Shown: piece after piece, positions 10,556 through 22,685 of the stretch
Position numbering within the stretch: the first letter of the stretch is position 1
Layout of the letters: every line of letters starts with the position of its first letter
NCBI GenBank assembly: GCA_022036555.1
Contig: CM039135.1
Location: 43,703,312-43,767,311, forward strand
Reading direction: 5' to 3'
DNA: 64,000 bases
Origin: Microstegium vimineum
Lineage: Eukaryota; Streptophyta; Magnoliopsida; Poales; Poaceae
The notes under the pieces: generated by a model
What the model was told of the DNA's origin: nothing
The model's database searches: none
What the model saw: only the letters and a program-made list of their open reading frames with translations
Translations under genes and position numbers: made by a program

Positions 10556-12830
10556 ACATCACAAGTTAGAGTACGTGGTAGAGACTAAAGCTGGGGAAGG
10601 CAATCTTAACACCCTCTAATTTGTTTTAAGTCACACTGCAAGCCACTAGTTGCTAGCTCGCGCGATGTGACTGAAAACAGCAAATGTCTAGCTTGATTGT
10701 CACTGGTAAGCTTATAAACACCAGAGACTGAACCCCAAATACTACGTAATCACTAGCAGCTAATCACGCTCACAATTTATTGATCTAGCTAGCTAGCTAT
10801 AGCTCTATACATAGCGCACTGTAGTTAGCAGCTAGCACTAGCCGTACTAGCCTATATAGCAGTCGGTGCCTACCCAAACGAGAGAGGCAGAGAAACGATA
10901 TGAAGAAGCCAATAACTCCCCAGGCTTTTCCTTTCATCATAATATCTCTGTACTGTGTGTGGCTGTGGGCTGTAGAGGCAGGGGAGGGGTCCGAAAGTGA
11001 CCAAGTGAAGCTGAAGCGTCGTTGTCCCGGCGCTGCTGTGGCCGCCAGCCAGCCAGCGAGATGGAGGCCGGCACGCCACAGAGAATTGAAGGCTTTCGAT
11101 CCCCATCCACCATTAGGGCTTCATCATCAAATCATCACCTGTCGACAGTTAGCACCATTCACGCGCTCAAGTTTACTGCCTGACCGAAACGCGTCGTCTG
11201 CATGATAGATATCACCAAGTTTAATTTACTGCTTCATCATCAAACTATGGAAGCGTTGCATTGCTCATAAAGTCTCGTTGTGTGTCGTGTCCTATTCATC
11301 TGATCATGCATCATCATCATCTCCCTCTCTCGCTCGCTCACAGTCTCACTTACACTCTCCAGGCGGCAAAGCAATCCAACAACGAACAGTCAGATCGACC
11401 TATCTATCTATCAGTCTGTTGGTTGCATGATGGCGATACAACAGGGCCGGGTCACGTTCATGACGTCTCAAGGTAACGTGCACTATTGCGCTGCCATCGA
11501 TCTGATCTGCCGCTAGCTCCATTTCGGCGCCCACAAGAAACAGATCGATCGATCTGGGGTGCCTATCACAGCAGATTTTTCGTATTTTATATATCCGATC
11601 CCCTGTATTATATATCTACAACTGCAGGAACAAGCTTGCTGATGTCGATCGATCTCGATCGTTCTCTCATCAGCAGACAATTGTAGCTACAATAGCTTGA
11701 TGAATGACCATCATATCGAGATATAACTGACGATGTTCGATTTCTTCCTTCCTGCTGCTGAGGTTTTGTTTTAACTTTTAACTGACCAAAACAGTAAGAG
11801 TAGGTACTCCACTCAGTAAGATCCTAACTGCATGCTGAGATTATTACCTGCGGCCTATAAATCCGTGGACGACTATTCTTCCAGGATCTATATGGGATCC
11901 TACGACGGTACACACCATGCATGCATGCACAATTACTGACGAGCTAGTAGCTGCCAAGATGCAAGCTTAATTGCTCACAAAAAGTGCAATTACATAGGAC
12001 CACACACAAGGGACAGAACAGTCGTAGGCAACTGACCTAGATGCCGTATGGATGGATTCACGTATATAATGCCCGCAGGCGGCAGCAGCTCAGTAGTCCA
12101 GCACGCAGGACCGGTGTCGACGTACTGTACGTATATGGCGACGTAACGTACGCGTACTGTACCCGTGGATGGATTCGCCGTTGGATCTTGCAAGCTCTCA
12201 ACGGTCTGACTATGACGCGCCGTATGGTTCATGCTATATATAATGTTTTTGGTAGTTATTCAGTTCCCTGCCACACAGGTACAACGTGCCGTACTTCCTA
12301 ACTTAACCTGGTATCCCACACGTTATAGATCGACCATTTTTTTCTTCTTTACAAAACTTTACCATCAATGTGGCTTATTTCGCCAAACTTTTTATGGCAG
12401 CCACGTATAATTTGCCCAAATTTTGGCCTGGCAACTGAGGTTCTGCCTCAATTCCTTCCTCACACCCCACCCAAAAGGCGCGTACGTACGTTCTTCCATG
12501 ACAAAAGGTGGTCATTATATTATGTGTGTTCCACACGTACGTACTGTGTCGTCGTCCTTGTCCTTGCCAACAGAACGGTGTGCCTTAACTTCATTGCAGT
12601 GGAGTATAGGGACTCTCTAGCACGGCAGAGATGAATTAAGTTCGATCATGTTCATGGTTGGTCCTCCGTCACAGTGACGTACGTACACTGAGTTGCGTTT
12701 ATTTGATACACCGAGTTTTTTTTATTAAGTACACCCGACAATGTATTTAATAAGGGTAAGGGGAAAATATCATCTAATTAATGACTCCTTGGTAAGCACA
12801 ATCATGTCCTAAACGCCAATTAAACTTGGT
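10556..12830. other. Intergenic, no supported gene
   Basis: Mixed composition with short simple repeats (agctagctagct, atctatctatcta, tgcatgcatgca, gtacgtacg). Short open frames lack codon bias, domains or splice partners. I see nothing assignable. Confidence 0.5.
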
Positions 12831-12834
12831 ATGG

Positions 12835-12957
12835 ATGGAGTATAGATTTTGTTATGCATCTAGAATATACACTATATATAATTATATCTATTTGTATAAT
12901 TTTTGCTAGGTATCTAAAAAGATCAAAACAATTTATAATTTGGAACAGAGGGAGTGT
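12835..12957. repeat. Stowaway-like MITE remnant
   Basis: AT-rich tract ends in ttataatttggaacagagggagtg at 12934-12957 and begins near atggagtatagattttg, consistent with a decayed Stowaway copy. The terminal inverted repeat at the left is degenerate. Confidence 0.45.
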
Positions 12958-12999
12958 AAAGTATTAACGGGTGGATCCAAACAGAGCTTAGCTAATAGG

Positions 13000-13276
13000 T
13001 AGGGATGAAAAGTGGACGGATATTTATCCAACCGTTCGTCCGACCGAATTCGTTTAGAGGAGTTTATATCTGTCCGTATCCGAGTCTGAAGATTAACATC
13101 CGATACCGTATCCGTATCCGAACACTAAAATCGGTTTATTTATGATGCCGATAGCTAATCGTATCCTATCCGATATTTCTGATACTATTCGTATCCGAAT
13201 CTTAATCCGAACAGAAATATGAAAACAAATACAATATCAGCGATATCCATTCGTTTCCGATCCATTTTCGTCCCTA
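13000..13276. mobile_element. Ds-like hAT non-autonomous element, 277 bp
   Basis: Left end tagggatgaaaagtgg at 13000; right end ccattttcgtccc followed by ta, ending at 13276, is its inverted complement. TAGGGATGAAA is the terminus of maize Ac/Ds-family elements. The flanks are ctaatagg (12992-12999) and gtaatagg (13277-13284), an 8-bp target duplication with one mismatch, as expected for hAT insertion. The inside is rich in (c/a)tccgtatccg motifs and has no open frame. It needs a transposase in trans. Confidence 0.85.
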
Positions 13277-13284
13277 GTAATAGG

Positions 13285-16200
13285 TCAAGCAATATCCCCA
13301 CTACCGTTAGTAAAAAGCTAGTACTTGGTTTCCTTCAGCTAGATAAAAATTGATAATTAACTGTTAGATCCAAACACGCTCTACGACTATATTGGTAGTA
13401 AGGGGCGCGTCCACTTTCCCTTCTACAATCCCTCCCTCTTATCTCCTCTCTTTTTTTCTTCATCTTCTTCCTCTCAGTCCATGCATAAAAATTGTTGCTG
13501 AAACATTAAGGAAGCTTCCATGTTCGGGCGGCTACGACACTAGTAAGGCGGGAGCTCTATCCCCCACATTGGATCCTGCTTTGCTCATCGTTTAGATCAG
13601 TTAGAGCACTACAAAAAGACTTTTCATATCCTTTGTAAATGGTAGAAATAGAGAATTTGGTAAAAAAAAACTACCCTTCAATAACTAATCTAAATGGTCA
13701 TTCAAATATAAACATTTTTCTATTCTGGATTTTTTGTTAGCCAAAAATAAAAGACGAGAATATGTTAGAGAATGAAAACATATAGAAAACAAATTTTATG
13801 CAAATAATAATCCTTTAAATGATGATTTAAAGAGTGAGATTTAGAAAACGCTCCGTGTTAATAACAAAGATACACAGAGCCGTGACGTCACTACAAGATT
13901 GCTTTTTTGCTAGCTCGAACACAAGAGCAGCGCAGCAGTGTAACTCCTGATGAGTCTATCCCGCCAGTCTGAACTGAACAGGAAGAAAGAAAGAAGCCAC
14001 CGGCCGGTCGAAAGCAATGTCCATTCCAGCAGCAGATCAGTAGTACGTGTCCTCTCCTCCCCGGCCAGCGTAGTAGGCAGCTTAGCCCAAGTGCTGTCCG
14101 AGTGTCTGCTACTAGCTGCCGACTGCCCGGCAGACACACACACTGCTCAAACACACATGCGGCGCGGCAGCCGGCATGGCTCTACCGCCTACCGACTACT
14201 GTACGTACTACCAGGCTTCGATCTCCCCCTTCTCCCCTCCCGCGCGCGTGTATCTTGCCTCGCGCCGCGCGCGCACCACGTTGACTTTTCCCCAGCCGCG
14301 GTGACGTCATGGACCGGGCGGCCAGTACGTAGTCGTACTGGTACGGGACGGCCAGCAGCGTCCTTTCCCATTGGACATGCATGACACGGCCGGAGACCCC
14401 GCCGGCCTGCCCACCACGTCCACGGCAGCTCGTCCTTTCCCATTGTTACGGCGTTTGTCCGTAGTACGTGTGGTCGGTGACCCGTGCAGTGCAGACGAGA
14501 CGATCCAATCCAATCCAATCGAGAGCAGCTAGCGAGCCCGCCCGCAAGCCCGGACGGGCCGGCCCCCACTCGTCGGTCACTGGACCCCATGCATTGCATC
14601 GCGTGCCCGTGAGCCGTGACCGTCAGGCCGGCCGTGAAGAATTGCAGTCTTCGTCACGCCGTCGGCCGGCGGTCGTCCTTGCCGGCCGCTACCACCACCA
14701 CCTCCCTGCCACGCGGGCGGTCTCGTGCGTGCGTCCATGTGGACCTTCTTCTTCCGCGCGACCCCGACGGCTTCCTGCGCCGCGCCGCACGCAAGAGCAG
14801 CAGCTAACCGGCCGGTCGGTCTACGTACCCTGCAGGACTACTGGCCAGCGCAGCGCGCAAGCAGCAGCCGGCTACTCATGCTAGTAGACTACTACTAGTA
14901 GTATAGTACAGTATGCACACGTACAGCGCGTAACGTCTACTATTTCGATACTGTTCCTGTTGGGCAGCACACACCTGAGCTGAATGATTACGAGCTGCAT
15001 GGCGGCGGGCGACACGTGACACCTTCATTTCTGGCAAATTTTTAAAAGTCGACGGCGGCGGACGCAGGCTATCTCCGGCCGCGGCCGGCCAGCCGGCTGC
15101 ATGATGCATGAGTACATGACATGATGACATGAATGGAAAGGAAAGGCCGGGACCGGGTGGGTGGTGCAGTGGCTCTGCTGCTCTCGGCTACGAGGCCGTC
15201 CGTCACATGGCCCAGTCCGTGCTCCCATGGCGCAACGCGCCGCCGCTGCTGCACCATCACAAAACCTCCCATTCTTTTTCGCGATTTCGTCGACTCGACG
15301 ACGCATTATCGCCGGCCCGCCCGGCCAGCTCTGTGAGAAGAAAAAGGCTACGGTGATGGGGCGCGACCTAGAAAGAGCAAGGCGACAAGGCGCCACGTCA
15401 GTCAAGGGGTCTTGCTTGTTTCCTCCCAGCTGCCATTTAGTCCCATCCAATCCAAACCCCCACAACCTCACCAAAACCACCTCTTTTCCAGGCCTCTCTT
15501 CCATTTTTTTTTCTTTTAAAAATAAAAAAAAGTCCATACCGCCACGAAAACTCACATGAACCTAGCTCCTCATCAACTGTAGCCTTTTCCTTTTTTAAAA
15601 AAAGTCTGTACACCAGGATTCATCGAGGAACAAGTATACTCTCTGGAGTACGGAGAGGGAATAAACAATGCGTTGCAAGTGCAGTTCGACGATACACGAA
15701 ATCCGGGGTGTTTTTTTTTGGTATATATAAAATAGAAAAACGTGTGGTTCAGGCGCTGCCAAAACTCGGAAACGTTTCTCCATCCCAACCAACCAACCAG
15801 CGATCTTTGGGTCAAGTAGTAGGGATTATAGTATATTCTAATCTGCCCAAGAACAGAAGTGGGGTTAGTAGCAGTCTGATGAGGCAACTGATGTGTTGCT
15901 GCTAATGCTATCGATAAATTTCACGTCCTGCATCCTGATCAGACGGCACTTGCATGGAGCGATTTTAATACTACTGTATGTCACTTTGGACTTCAGTTGC
16001 GCACTAATACAAATAAAGTGATTTTAATACTATGTCACTCCTGCTGCTACAATCCTTTCCTTTGTTTTTGAACTGAAAACAAAAACTCGAGTTGCAAGGG
16101 AAAAAACAAAGAAAAGGAAGAAAGAAAGGCAAAGACACCCTACCCGGCTGGCTACCCCCAATAATTGTTGCACAGCACAGCACAGCCCCTTCCCTTGCAT

Positions 16201-16985
16201 GGCAGTGTGAACATGGCGGTGGGGCCCTTCCCCACTGCTCTTCCTTTAGAATACCTGTCAGGGATGGAAAGGTTGCGGCCCCACCATGGTGCCCGCCCGC
16301 CAAGTAATAATATCGCTGCTGCCGATGCCGAGACGACCCTCCCCTACCACCTCGGCTCGGGCGGCTCCTCGGCGTCGTCGTCGTCCTCCTCGATCTCCAC
16401 CTCCACTCCATCCCTTTCTTTCTCTAGACTACTGTCTCTTTTCATGCACACACTCCCTTGCTACAGTCGCAGTTGTCTCTGCAAGTACTGACTGCTCCTA
16501 CTACTCCACCACCCACCCCAGTTCCTTCGCTTTTGTTGCTGCAAATCTTTGTTGGCTGCTACTATCTATACGGACGGAGTACTCCTACACCCCGCACCGC
16601 ACCTTCCATTTCTCCTCCTCCTTGTCCCTCCTCACTCAGCAGCAGCAGCACCGCCAGTACTCTCTCGCTCGTATCCATCCATCGAACCAACCGCTCTCCC
16701 CCTTTGCATTCGCCGAATTGCATCCGATTTGGCCTCGCTCGCTCGCTCGTTTTGTCGCGCGGCGGCGAAATTAGCAGCAAGCAGATCCGGCGCTCACTCA
16801 CTCTGTCGCTGCGGCGCCACCTCCGGTCCTCGCCAGAAAAATGCCCGCGGGATGAGAGGGATAGGCATAGACCCGGCCGGGGGATTGGACACCCGAGTGA
16901 GCGCACTCGTGTGCAAGGCAAGGAGAGGCTCCAGCACCAGCACCAGCTAGCTAGGCAGTCATCAGGCACCGTACGTAGCGTCGGC
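13285..16985. other. Upstream region and probable 5' UTR of the SPL gene
   Basis: AT-rich up to about 13870, then strongly GC-rich with many long open frames on both strands that look compositional. From about 16360 to 16980 the + strand is pyrimidine-rich (tcgtcctcctcgatctcc, cactcactctgtcgctg), typical of a long grass 5' UTR. I cannot fix a TATA box or transcription start. A frame joined to the SPL frame is open upstream to an ATG at 16458. Confidence 0.4.
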
Positions 16986-19900
16986 ATGGACTGGGATCTC
17001 AAGGCGCCGGGCGCGTGGGACCTAGCGGAGCTGGAGAACGACCAACACGCGGGTGCTACGGCGGCGGCAGCGGGGTCGTCCGAGGGCCACGCCAATGCGG
17101 GCGCGGTGGGCACAGGGACAGGGCACCGCCCGCCGCCCGGGGCACCCACCGCCGAGTGCTCCGTGGACCTAAAGCTAGGCGGGCTAGGCGAGCCCGGCGC
17201 AGCGGCGCCACCGGTGCCGGTGTCGGCGCGCAGGGAGAGGGATGCTGCCGCGGCGGCGGCGGCGGCGGCGAAGCGGCCGCGCCCCGGGGGACAGCACCAG
17301 CACCAGCAGGGGCAGCAGGGTCAGCAGCAGCAGTGCCCGTCGTGCGCGGTGGAGGGGTGTAAGGCGGACTTGAGCAAGTGCCGCGACTATCACCGGCGGC
17401 ATAAGGTGTGTGAGGCCCACTCTAAGACCCCCGTCGTCGTCGTCGCCGGCCGCGAGATGCGCTTCTGCCAGCAGTGCAGCAGGTAATGGTACTACAAACC
17501 ACCTCCTTCTCTAGCTAGCTAGCTACAGTAGCCCGCGCGCAATTGAAGCAAAAAAACGGAATGCAGCCACGCATCGTGATTAGGAGCAGCAGCAGGAGCT
17601 CGCATCGAGGAGCTAGAGCTGCCTGCTTGCGCTCTCCTCAGCCCGTTCATCTGCAGTGCACCCATGGGATGGGATGGGATGGGAGGGAGGGAAGGAGGGC
17701 TTTGAGCCGATGGGGGGAGGGGGCATGCTCCCTGTCTCGTTTCAAGGATGCACAACTTTACCTTTTCCGGCATGCCTTTTTTTTTCCCTCTTCCCTTTCT
17801 CTCATTTCGTTTATTTCTTTTCTTTTCTTTTCTAGATACGGAGTACAGTAGAAAACAAAGAAAGGGAGGGAGAGAAGAAGAAAAAAACCCTTCATCTCGT
17901 TCGTTTGCTCCTGTAGCTAGCCCTGTTACGTTTGGCAACAAGCTAGCTATCCACGGTACTCCCCTGAATCTGATGAATTATTGGGACGCTTTTCCTTTCT
18001 CCCCCTGCGCTGCTCCTGCTTGCTACACACTGCTGCTCAGCAGCAGCCAGCAGCCAGCAGCGCTTCCTTCACTTTCTCTGACGACGCCCCTGCCCTGATG
18101 GCTGATGCGAATTTAAGGGGCTGCTGGCAAAGTGGGCAGCTGCTCCCCAATCGCGATTCACGACGAGGAGCCCCCGCCCCGGCCCCGGCCCCGACGCCGG
18201 CCATGATTACCATGCCAGCTTTGGTCTGGAGACGGACGGGACGGGGCGGCGCGTCGACGGATCGGACGACGTGAGCTCCTGCCCATCCTGCGCTTTCACG
18301 GCCGCGACGGGATGCTCATTTTTTCTTTCCTCCTCCTCGTCCCGTCCCCGTGTGGGGGCTGCCACTGCCATTTTTTTCCTCACTCCCTTGGAGATGCATG
18401 GTGCTGAATCTCGACGCGACGGCCGTACTCTGGAGTCCCGGCCAGCTCTGGCCACAATCATTTCGTTTCAGGCCGCAGCAAAGCTTCTGTTCCACCCAGT
18501 AACATCTGCTAGCAGCTGTACTCGATGGAGTACCAAAATATCTATCTATCTCACTTTCCGATAAATTACTTAGATTAATTTTATATAAACAATCATTAAT
18601 AGTTATGATACATAATTGATATCGTTAGATAGATCTTTTGATTTAGTTTTTTAATAAATTTATTTGAATACGTAAATGTTTATACATATTTTATATAAAT
18701 TTAGTCAAAGTTATAACACGAAAACCTAAAACGACAGATAATTTGAGACGGAGGGATTATCCTGTAGTACTTCTGAGTACGTACAGTATCAAAGGCAAAG
18801 GCGGCGTACGTACTGGTAGTGGTATCTCTGCACAGTGTGCCCATACCCTATAGGAGTACTATACCCACAAAGTTTTGGTAGGAGTACCGCTCAAAGAGGT
18901 ATACATGCACCATGGATCTAGATGTACGTATAAGTAGCCTACCTATAGTAGCCCTGTACATACATATATAAAGCATTTTCTGGCCTATTTCTGCGTGCTT
19001 TCAAGGGACCGACCAACCATGCCATGCACACGGTTTCATTTTTTTCACGGCCACCGTGTTCACGTGCCCAAGTCATTATCGGCCCGTTCATCTGCACTAC
19101 TTTAACTATCTTTTAGCTAATCAACAGTGTTTTATCCTCTCACAACAAATTAGTATAAATATTCAGCATAAACTAAATTTCAGCGAAACAAATAAAGCCG
19201 ATCATCTTGTTACTGGTCTTATAAAAGTGCCTCTCAACATGGGATTTTGCTAATTTATAGGGTGCTTTAGTGCCACCTGGGACCCGTTTTCATCTGTGCT
19301 GTTTAGAGTACTTGTGAGCTAGCAATGGGGTTTTCTGACCACTGTTATAACCATGAAGCTTCATGAACCATCAGTCCATCACCACAGAACCCATCCGCAT
19401 TTCTCAACAGATATATGCAGCTTTCGGAGATCATATCATAAGCATTCCCGTCTTGTTCATCAACACTATTTTTCAGCGTATTTTCTTCTCACAAAAAATC
19501 AGCATAAGCATTTAGCATAGGCTAAATTTTAGCGAAACGAACATAGACGGACATAATTGCTCACCCTGTTCGGTCAAATTTTCAGCTCAGCTTATTAGAT
19601 ATAGTACATTACTTTTCTCTCACAACAAAACAAAATAATATTAGTATGAGTTATCAGCCTTAGAAACTATCGACCTGTTTGCTTTCATTTCATCCCTAAA
19701 TGACGATCCAACTATTTCTTTTTCGGTGTGAGGACAGTCGATCAGTAGCCATATTAAATGTTGGCAGTCCTATTAAGTGCTACTTCATTTGCGATCTTAT
19801 TAAGTTTGGTGAAGTTTTACAGTACAGTACAGCGCTGTGTTGGCGCCCAGTTTTGTCTTGCTCATGGGTAGCAGACGACGGTCCCGCTCTGTTGTGGTGG

Positions 19901-22346
19901 ACCTAAACTAAACACTATATATATAACTCGATAGGGATCCTAATGGTGATTGCTCTCGTCATATGCTCTGTTTACGTGGGAATATCTTACGCAGTGGGGA
20001 CGATTCTCAATCATTGATTACTTTGTCTTTTGGAGCAAATTGCAGACTTTATAGATTATAAGTGACAGTCAGTGAGCCAACATTTTTTTTCCAGCTTTCT
20101 TATCCGTATGGAGAATGAAAGAAACTGTCAGTTGGACCTCTGTTACTACTATGGTAGTAGTATAAGTGCACTACACTGTGGTCCAAGCTCAACAGGTCTT
20201 ACAATATCTTTTCCTATCTCTAAGCACCGACCGATTCATTGACAAGGAACATTGGTCCCTGCTGTGCCATGTATTAACTATTACAGGCATATATGTGCAC
20301 AGTACATTAAATATTCTGACAATAATTATCAAGCTGTTTCTTTAGTGAGGAGCATCTTAGTATACCACTGGATCATGTGCCCCACCTACCTAGGACCATC
20401 TATTTTTCTCCCCATTGAAAAATCCGAGTATATTGTCTGTTTACATTTACAATAAAAATAAAGTATGAGTACCCTAATTCAATTCATCATGGAAGATCCT
20501 GTGGTCCTGATCGATTATGCCACCATTCATTCGGTCATGACAATATGATTGTGAGAATGGCACAATACACTGCCACAAAATGTGCAAATGACTATGGAAT
20601 AATCACCATGTTATCAAGCTTTTATATCAACAGTTTAGGTACTTATCGGTTGGATCACCTTCCTGTGTGATGATGAGAGAATGGTCCTTAGTGGACAAGC
20701 ACCTTGTCATCATATTATGTTGTTGCTTTCTCATTTTCCTTCCTCAAATTCAGTTGTCTGATCAAGAGTTTTTGTTTATTTAGGTTCCACTTACTTGCGG
20801 AGTTTGACGCCGACAAGCGCAGCTGTAGAAAGCGTCTAGATGGGCATAATCGACGCCGCAGGAAGCCACAGCCAGACACCATGGCTTCTGCTAGCTTTAT
20901 CACAAGCCAACAAGGTCATTTTCGTATTTACCAATTTGCTTTGTTTTTGCTCAAATAGATTATTCATTGTTTCCATATCTTGCTGGACAAAGAAAAGATC
21001 AAACATTAAAACAGATCTGTGCACACACAAACCACTAGAGGTAAAAAATGTGGTTCAGCCTCCATGCTCTGTTAATTAAACTTGTAGAGCTTGTGTATCA
21101 TTTCAACATATTTCATCAGACTAAAACCCGCTTCATCAGAGCAACTCTAGCATGCTGCACAATTTTTGCCATATTCAGCCATTTCACATCATACATTAGT
21201 TGTGATAAGTCGAAGTTTACATCATGGATGCATCGAGTTATTATGAACTAACTTCCACACATTTATTTTTTTTGGCTCATTAGGAAGCTCTTCTGTTTCT
21301 GTCAATTGTGTCCTCAAATTTAATGCAAGGTCCTTCTAATGCCTTTAAGATCATGATATATAGGTCCCCACAGCCCCAACATTTTCACCACTTGTGTTCT
21401 AATGGCTTTCAGATGTGTTCTAGTACAAACTTGTATTTTTCACCACTTGTGTGGTGCATACATGAATGCAACTTAATCAACAATCCGTATGAGTTCCAAA
21501 CTTGAATACAATTACCAGAAGATAGATTGGCAAATAGAACTGCAAGAAAATGCTACTTCACATTGAATGAAACGGCTAACAGGGCACGGAGTCAATTATT
21601 CAGTTATCACCTAATCAGTATTTCTTTCAAATTCAGGCACACGATTCTCACCATTTGCACCTCCAAGACTGGAGGCAAGCTGGCCTGGGGTGATCAAAAC
21701 CGAGGAGAATCCATATTACACTCACCAAATCCCTCTGGGCTCCAGCAGCAGCAGCAGCAGGCAGCAGCATTTCACCACGCCTGCCTACGCCAAAGAAGGC
21801 CGTCGTTTCCCTTTCCTGCAGGATGGCGAGATAAGCTTTGCCACGGGCGTGGTGCTGGAGCCTCCAGCGTGCCAGCCGCTCCTGAAGACGGTAGCAGTAG
21901 CACCACCCGAGAGCAGCAGCAGCAGCAGCACCGCCGGCGCCGGGAAGATGTTCTCCGACGTCGGGCTGACTCGCGTGCTCGACTCGGATTGTGCTCTCTC
22001 TCTTCTGTCAGCTCCGGCCAATTCCTCTGGCATCGACGTCAGCAGGATGGTCCGGCCGACTGAACACGTCCCCATGGCTCAGCCCGTCGTCTCCGGCCTG
22101 CAGTTCGGCAGCTCGTCGTGGTTCTCGCGCCCCCAGGCTTCCACGGGCGCGACTACGGCGGGCGGCGGCTTCCCCTCCTGCCCTGCCGTGGTGGAGGGCG
22201 AGCAGCAGCTCAATACCGTGCTGACGAGCCCCCATGAAACCGAGGTGAACTACGGCGGGATGTTCCACGTCGGCGGCGGCAACGGCGGCGCCGAGGGCTC
22301 CTCGGACGGCGGCACCTCTTCGTCGATGCCCTTCTCGTGGCACTAG
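16986..22346 (+). CDS. tga1-like SPL: SBP-box transcription factor, tga1 / OsSPL16 / OsSPL18 clade
   Basis: Plant-specific nuclear DNA-binding protein that recognises GTAC-core sites. Maize tga1 shapes the kernel glume, and rice OsSPL16 (GW8) affects grain width. Three exons: 16986-17482, 20784-20914, 21637-22346; introns are GT/AG, phases 2 and 1 join cleanly, giving 445 aa. The N-terminus is [13 protein letters not shown], followed by [13 protein letters not shown]. The SBP domain spans about residues 117-195. Zinc site 1 is Cys120, Cys125, Cys142, His145; site 2 is Cys161, Cys164, His168, Cys180. The basic nuclear signal [17 protein letters not shown] lies at 177-193. The conserved C-terminal part includes [15 protein letters not shown] and ends [11 protein letters not shown]. 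Intron 1 cuts the domain between CQQCSR and FHLL, as in all SBP genes. Start chosen by family homology. Residue 6 is Lys, the non-maize state of tga1. Confidence 0.93.
17483..20783 (+). other. Intron 1 of the SPL gene (3.3 kb) with MITE remnants
   Basis: Begins gtaatgg after the CQQCSR codons and ends ttatttag. It is long for this gene family. It contains a Stowaway-like remnant (18535-18757). Three related fragments share the words ctcacaacaaa or cagcataa(g/a)c...taaattt(c/t)agcgaaac at about 19130-19200, 19485-19550 and 19575-19660, suggesting repeated MITE insertion. No separate gene is evident. Short open frames here have no exon-like features. Confidence 0.7.
18535..18757. repeat. Stowaway-like MITE remnant in SPL intron 1
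   Basis: AT-rich tract ends in gataatttgagacggagggat at 18737-18757, a Stowaway terminal phrase. The left end (accaaaatatctatctatc) is a poor inverted match. No open frame. Confidence 0.45.
21991..22010 (+). promoter_or_regulatory. miR156/miR157 target site in SPL exon 3
   Basis: The 20-nt stretch gtgctctctctcttctgtca is the canonical miR156-responsive element of SPL mRNAs, differing at one position from full complementarity to the usual miR156. It encodes the ALSLLS stretch near residues 328-334, so the site is under coding constraint. Age-dependent miR156 would cleave or repress this transcript in juvenile tissue. Known for the family; pairing inferred from sequence only. Confidence 0.93.
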
Positions 22347-22685
22347 TAGTAGTCAGCTGCGTTCTTTGAACTTTCGCGCTTCCGACGATCCGGTAGAGAG
22401 CTATGTCGGTTTTAGAGATTCACTGATCAGCATTGATTTCTGAAATTTCTGCATTCGTTTTCTGAATCGGTTCTGCTGGCCAGCATTCGTGTGGACTTTC
22501 TTTATAGCATGATTCTGTGCTCGTTTTCCTCAAATTATCTTTGCTAATGTGGCGCCTGCCTGCCGGCTGCTGACTGTAGCATGTTGCTTCTCATTTTTTT
22601 TCATGCATGACGCTTCCAGAATTTCAGTACAGATTTCGGGTTTGTTCTATCCTGAATAGTGAATAGACTAGACATCAGGTAGTCG
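22347..22685 (+). other. SPL 3' UTR and downstream spacer
   Basis: After the stop at 22344-22346 the sequence is non-coding with T-rich stretches. The transcript end cannot be fixed; no canonical aataaa is clear near the stop. The hAT-like element begins at 22686. Confidence 0.4.

Noticed and set aside
13891..15555. Cluster of 60-176 codon frames on both strands upstream of the SPL gene
   Set aside because: Mutually overlapping frames in GC-rich promoter-like DNA; no domains or exon borders.
16562..17149. 195-codon - strand frame over the SPL 5' end
   Set aside because: Mirror of GC-rich SPL exon 1 and its UTR; no independent evidence.
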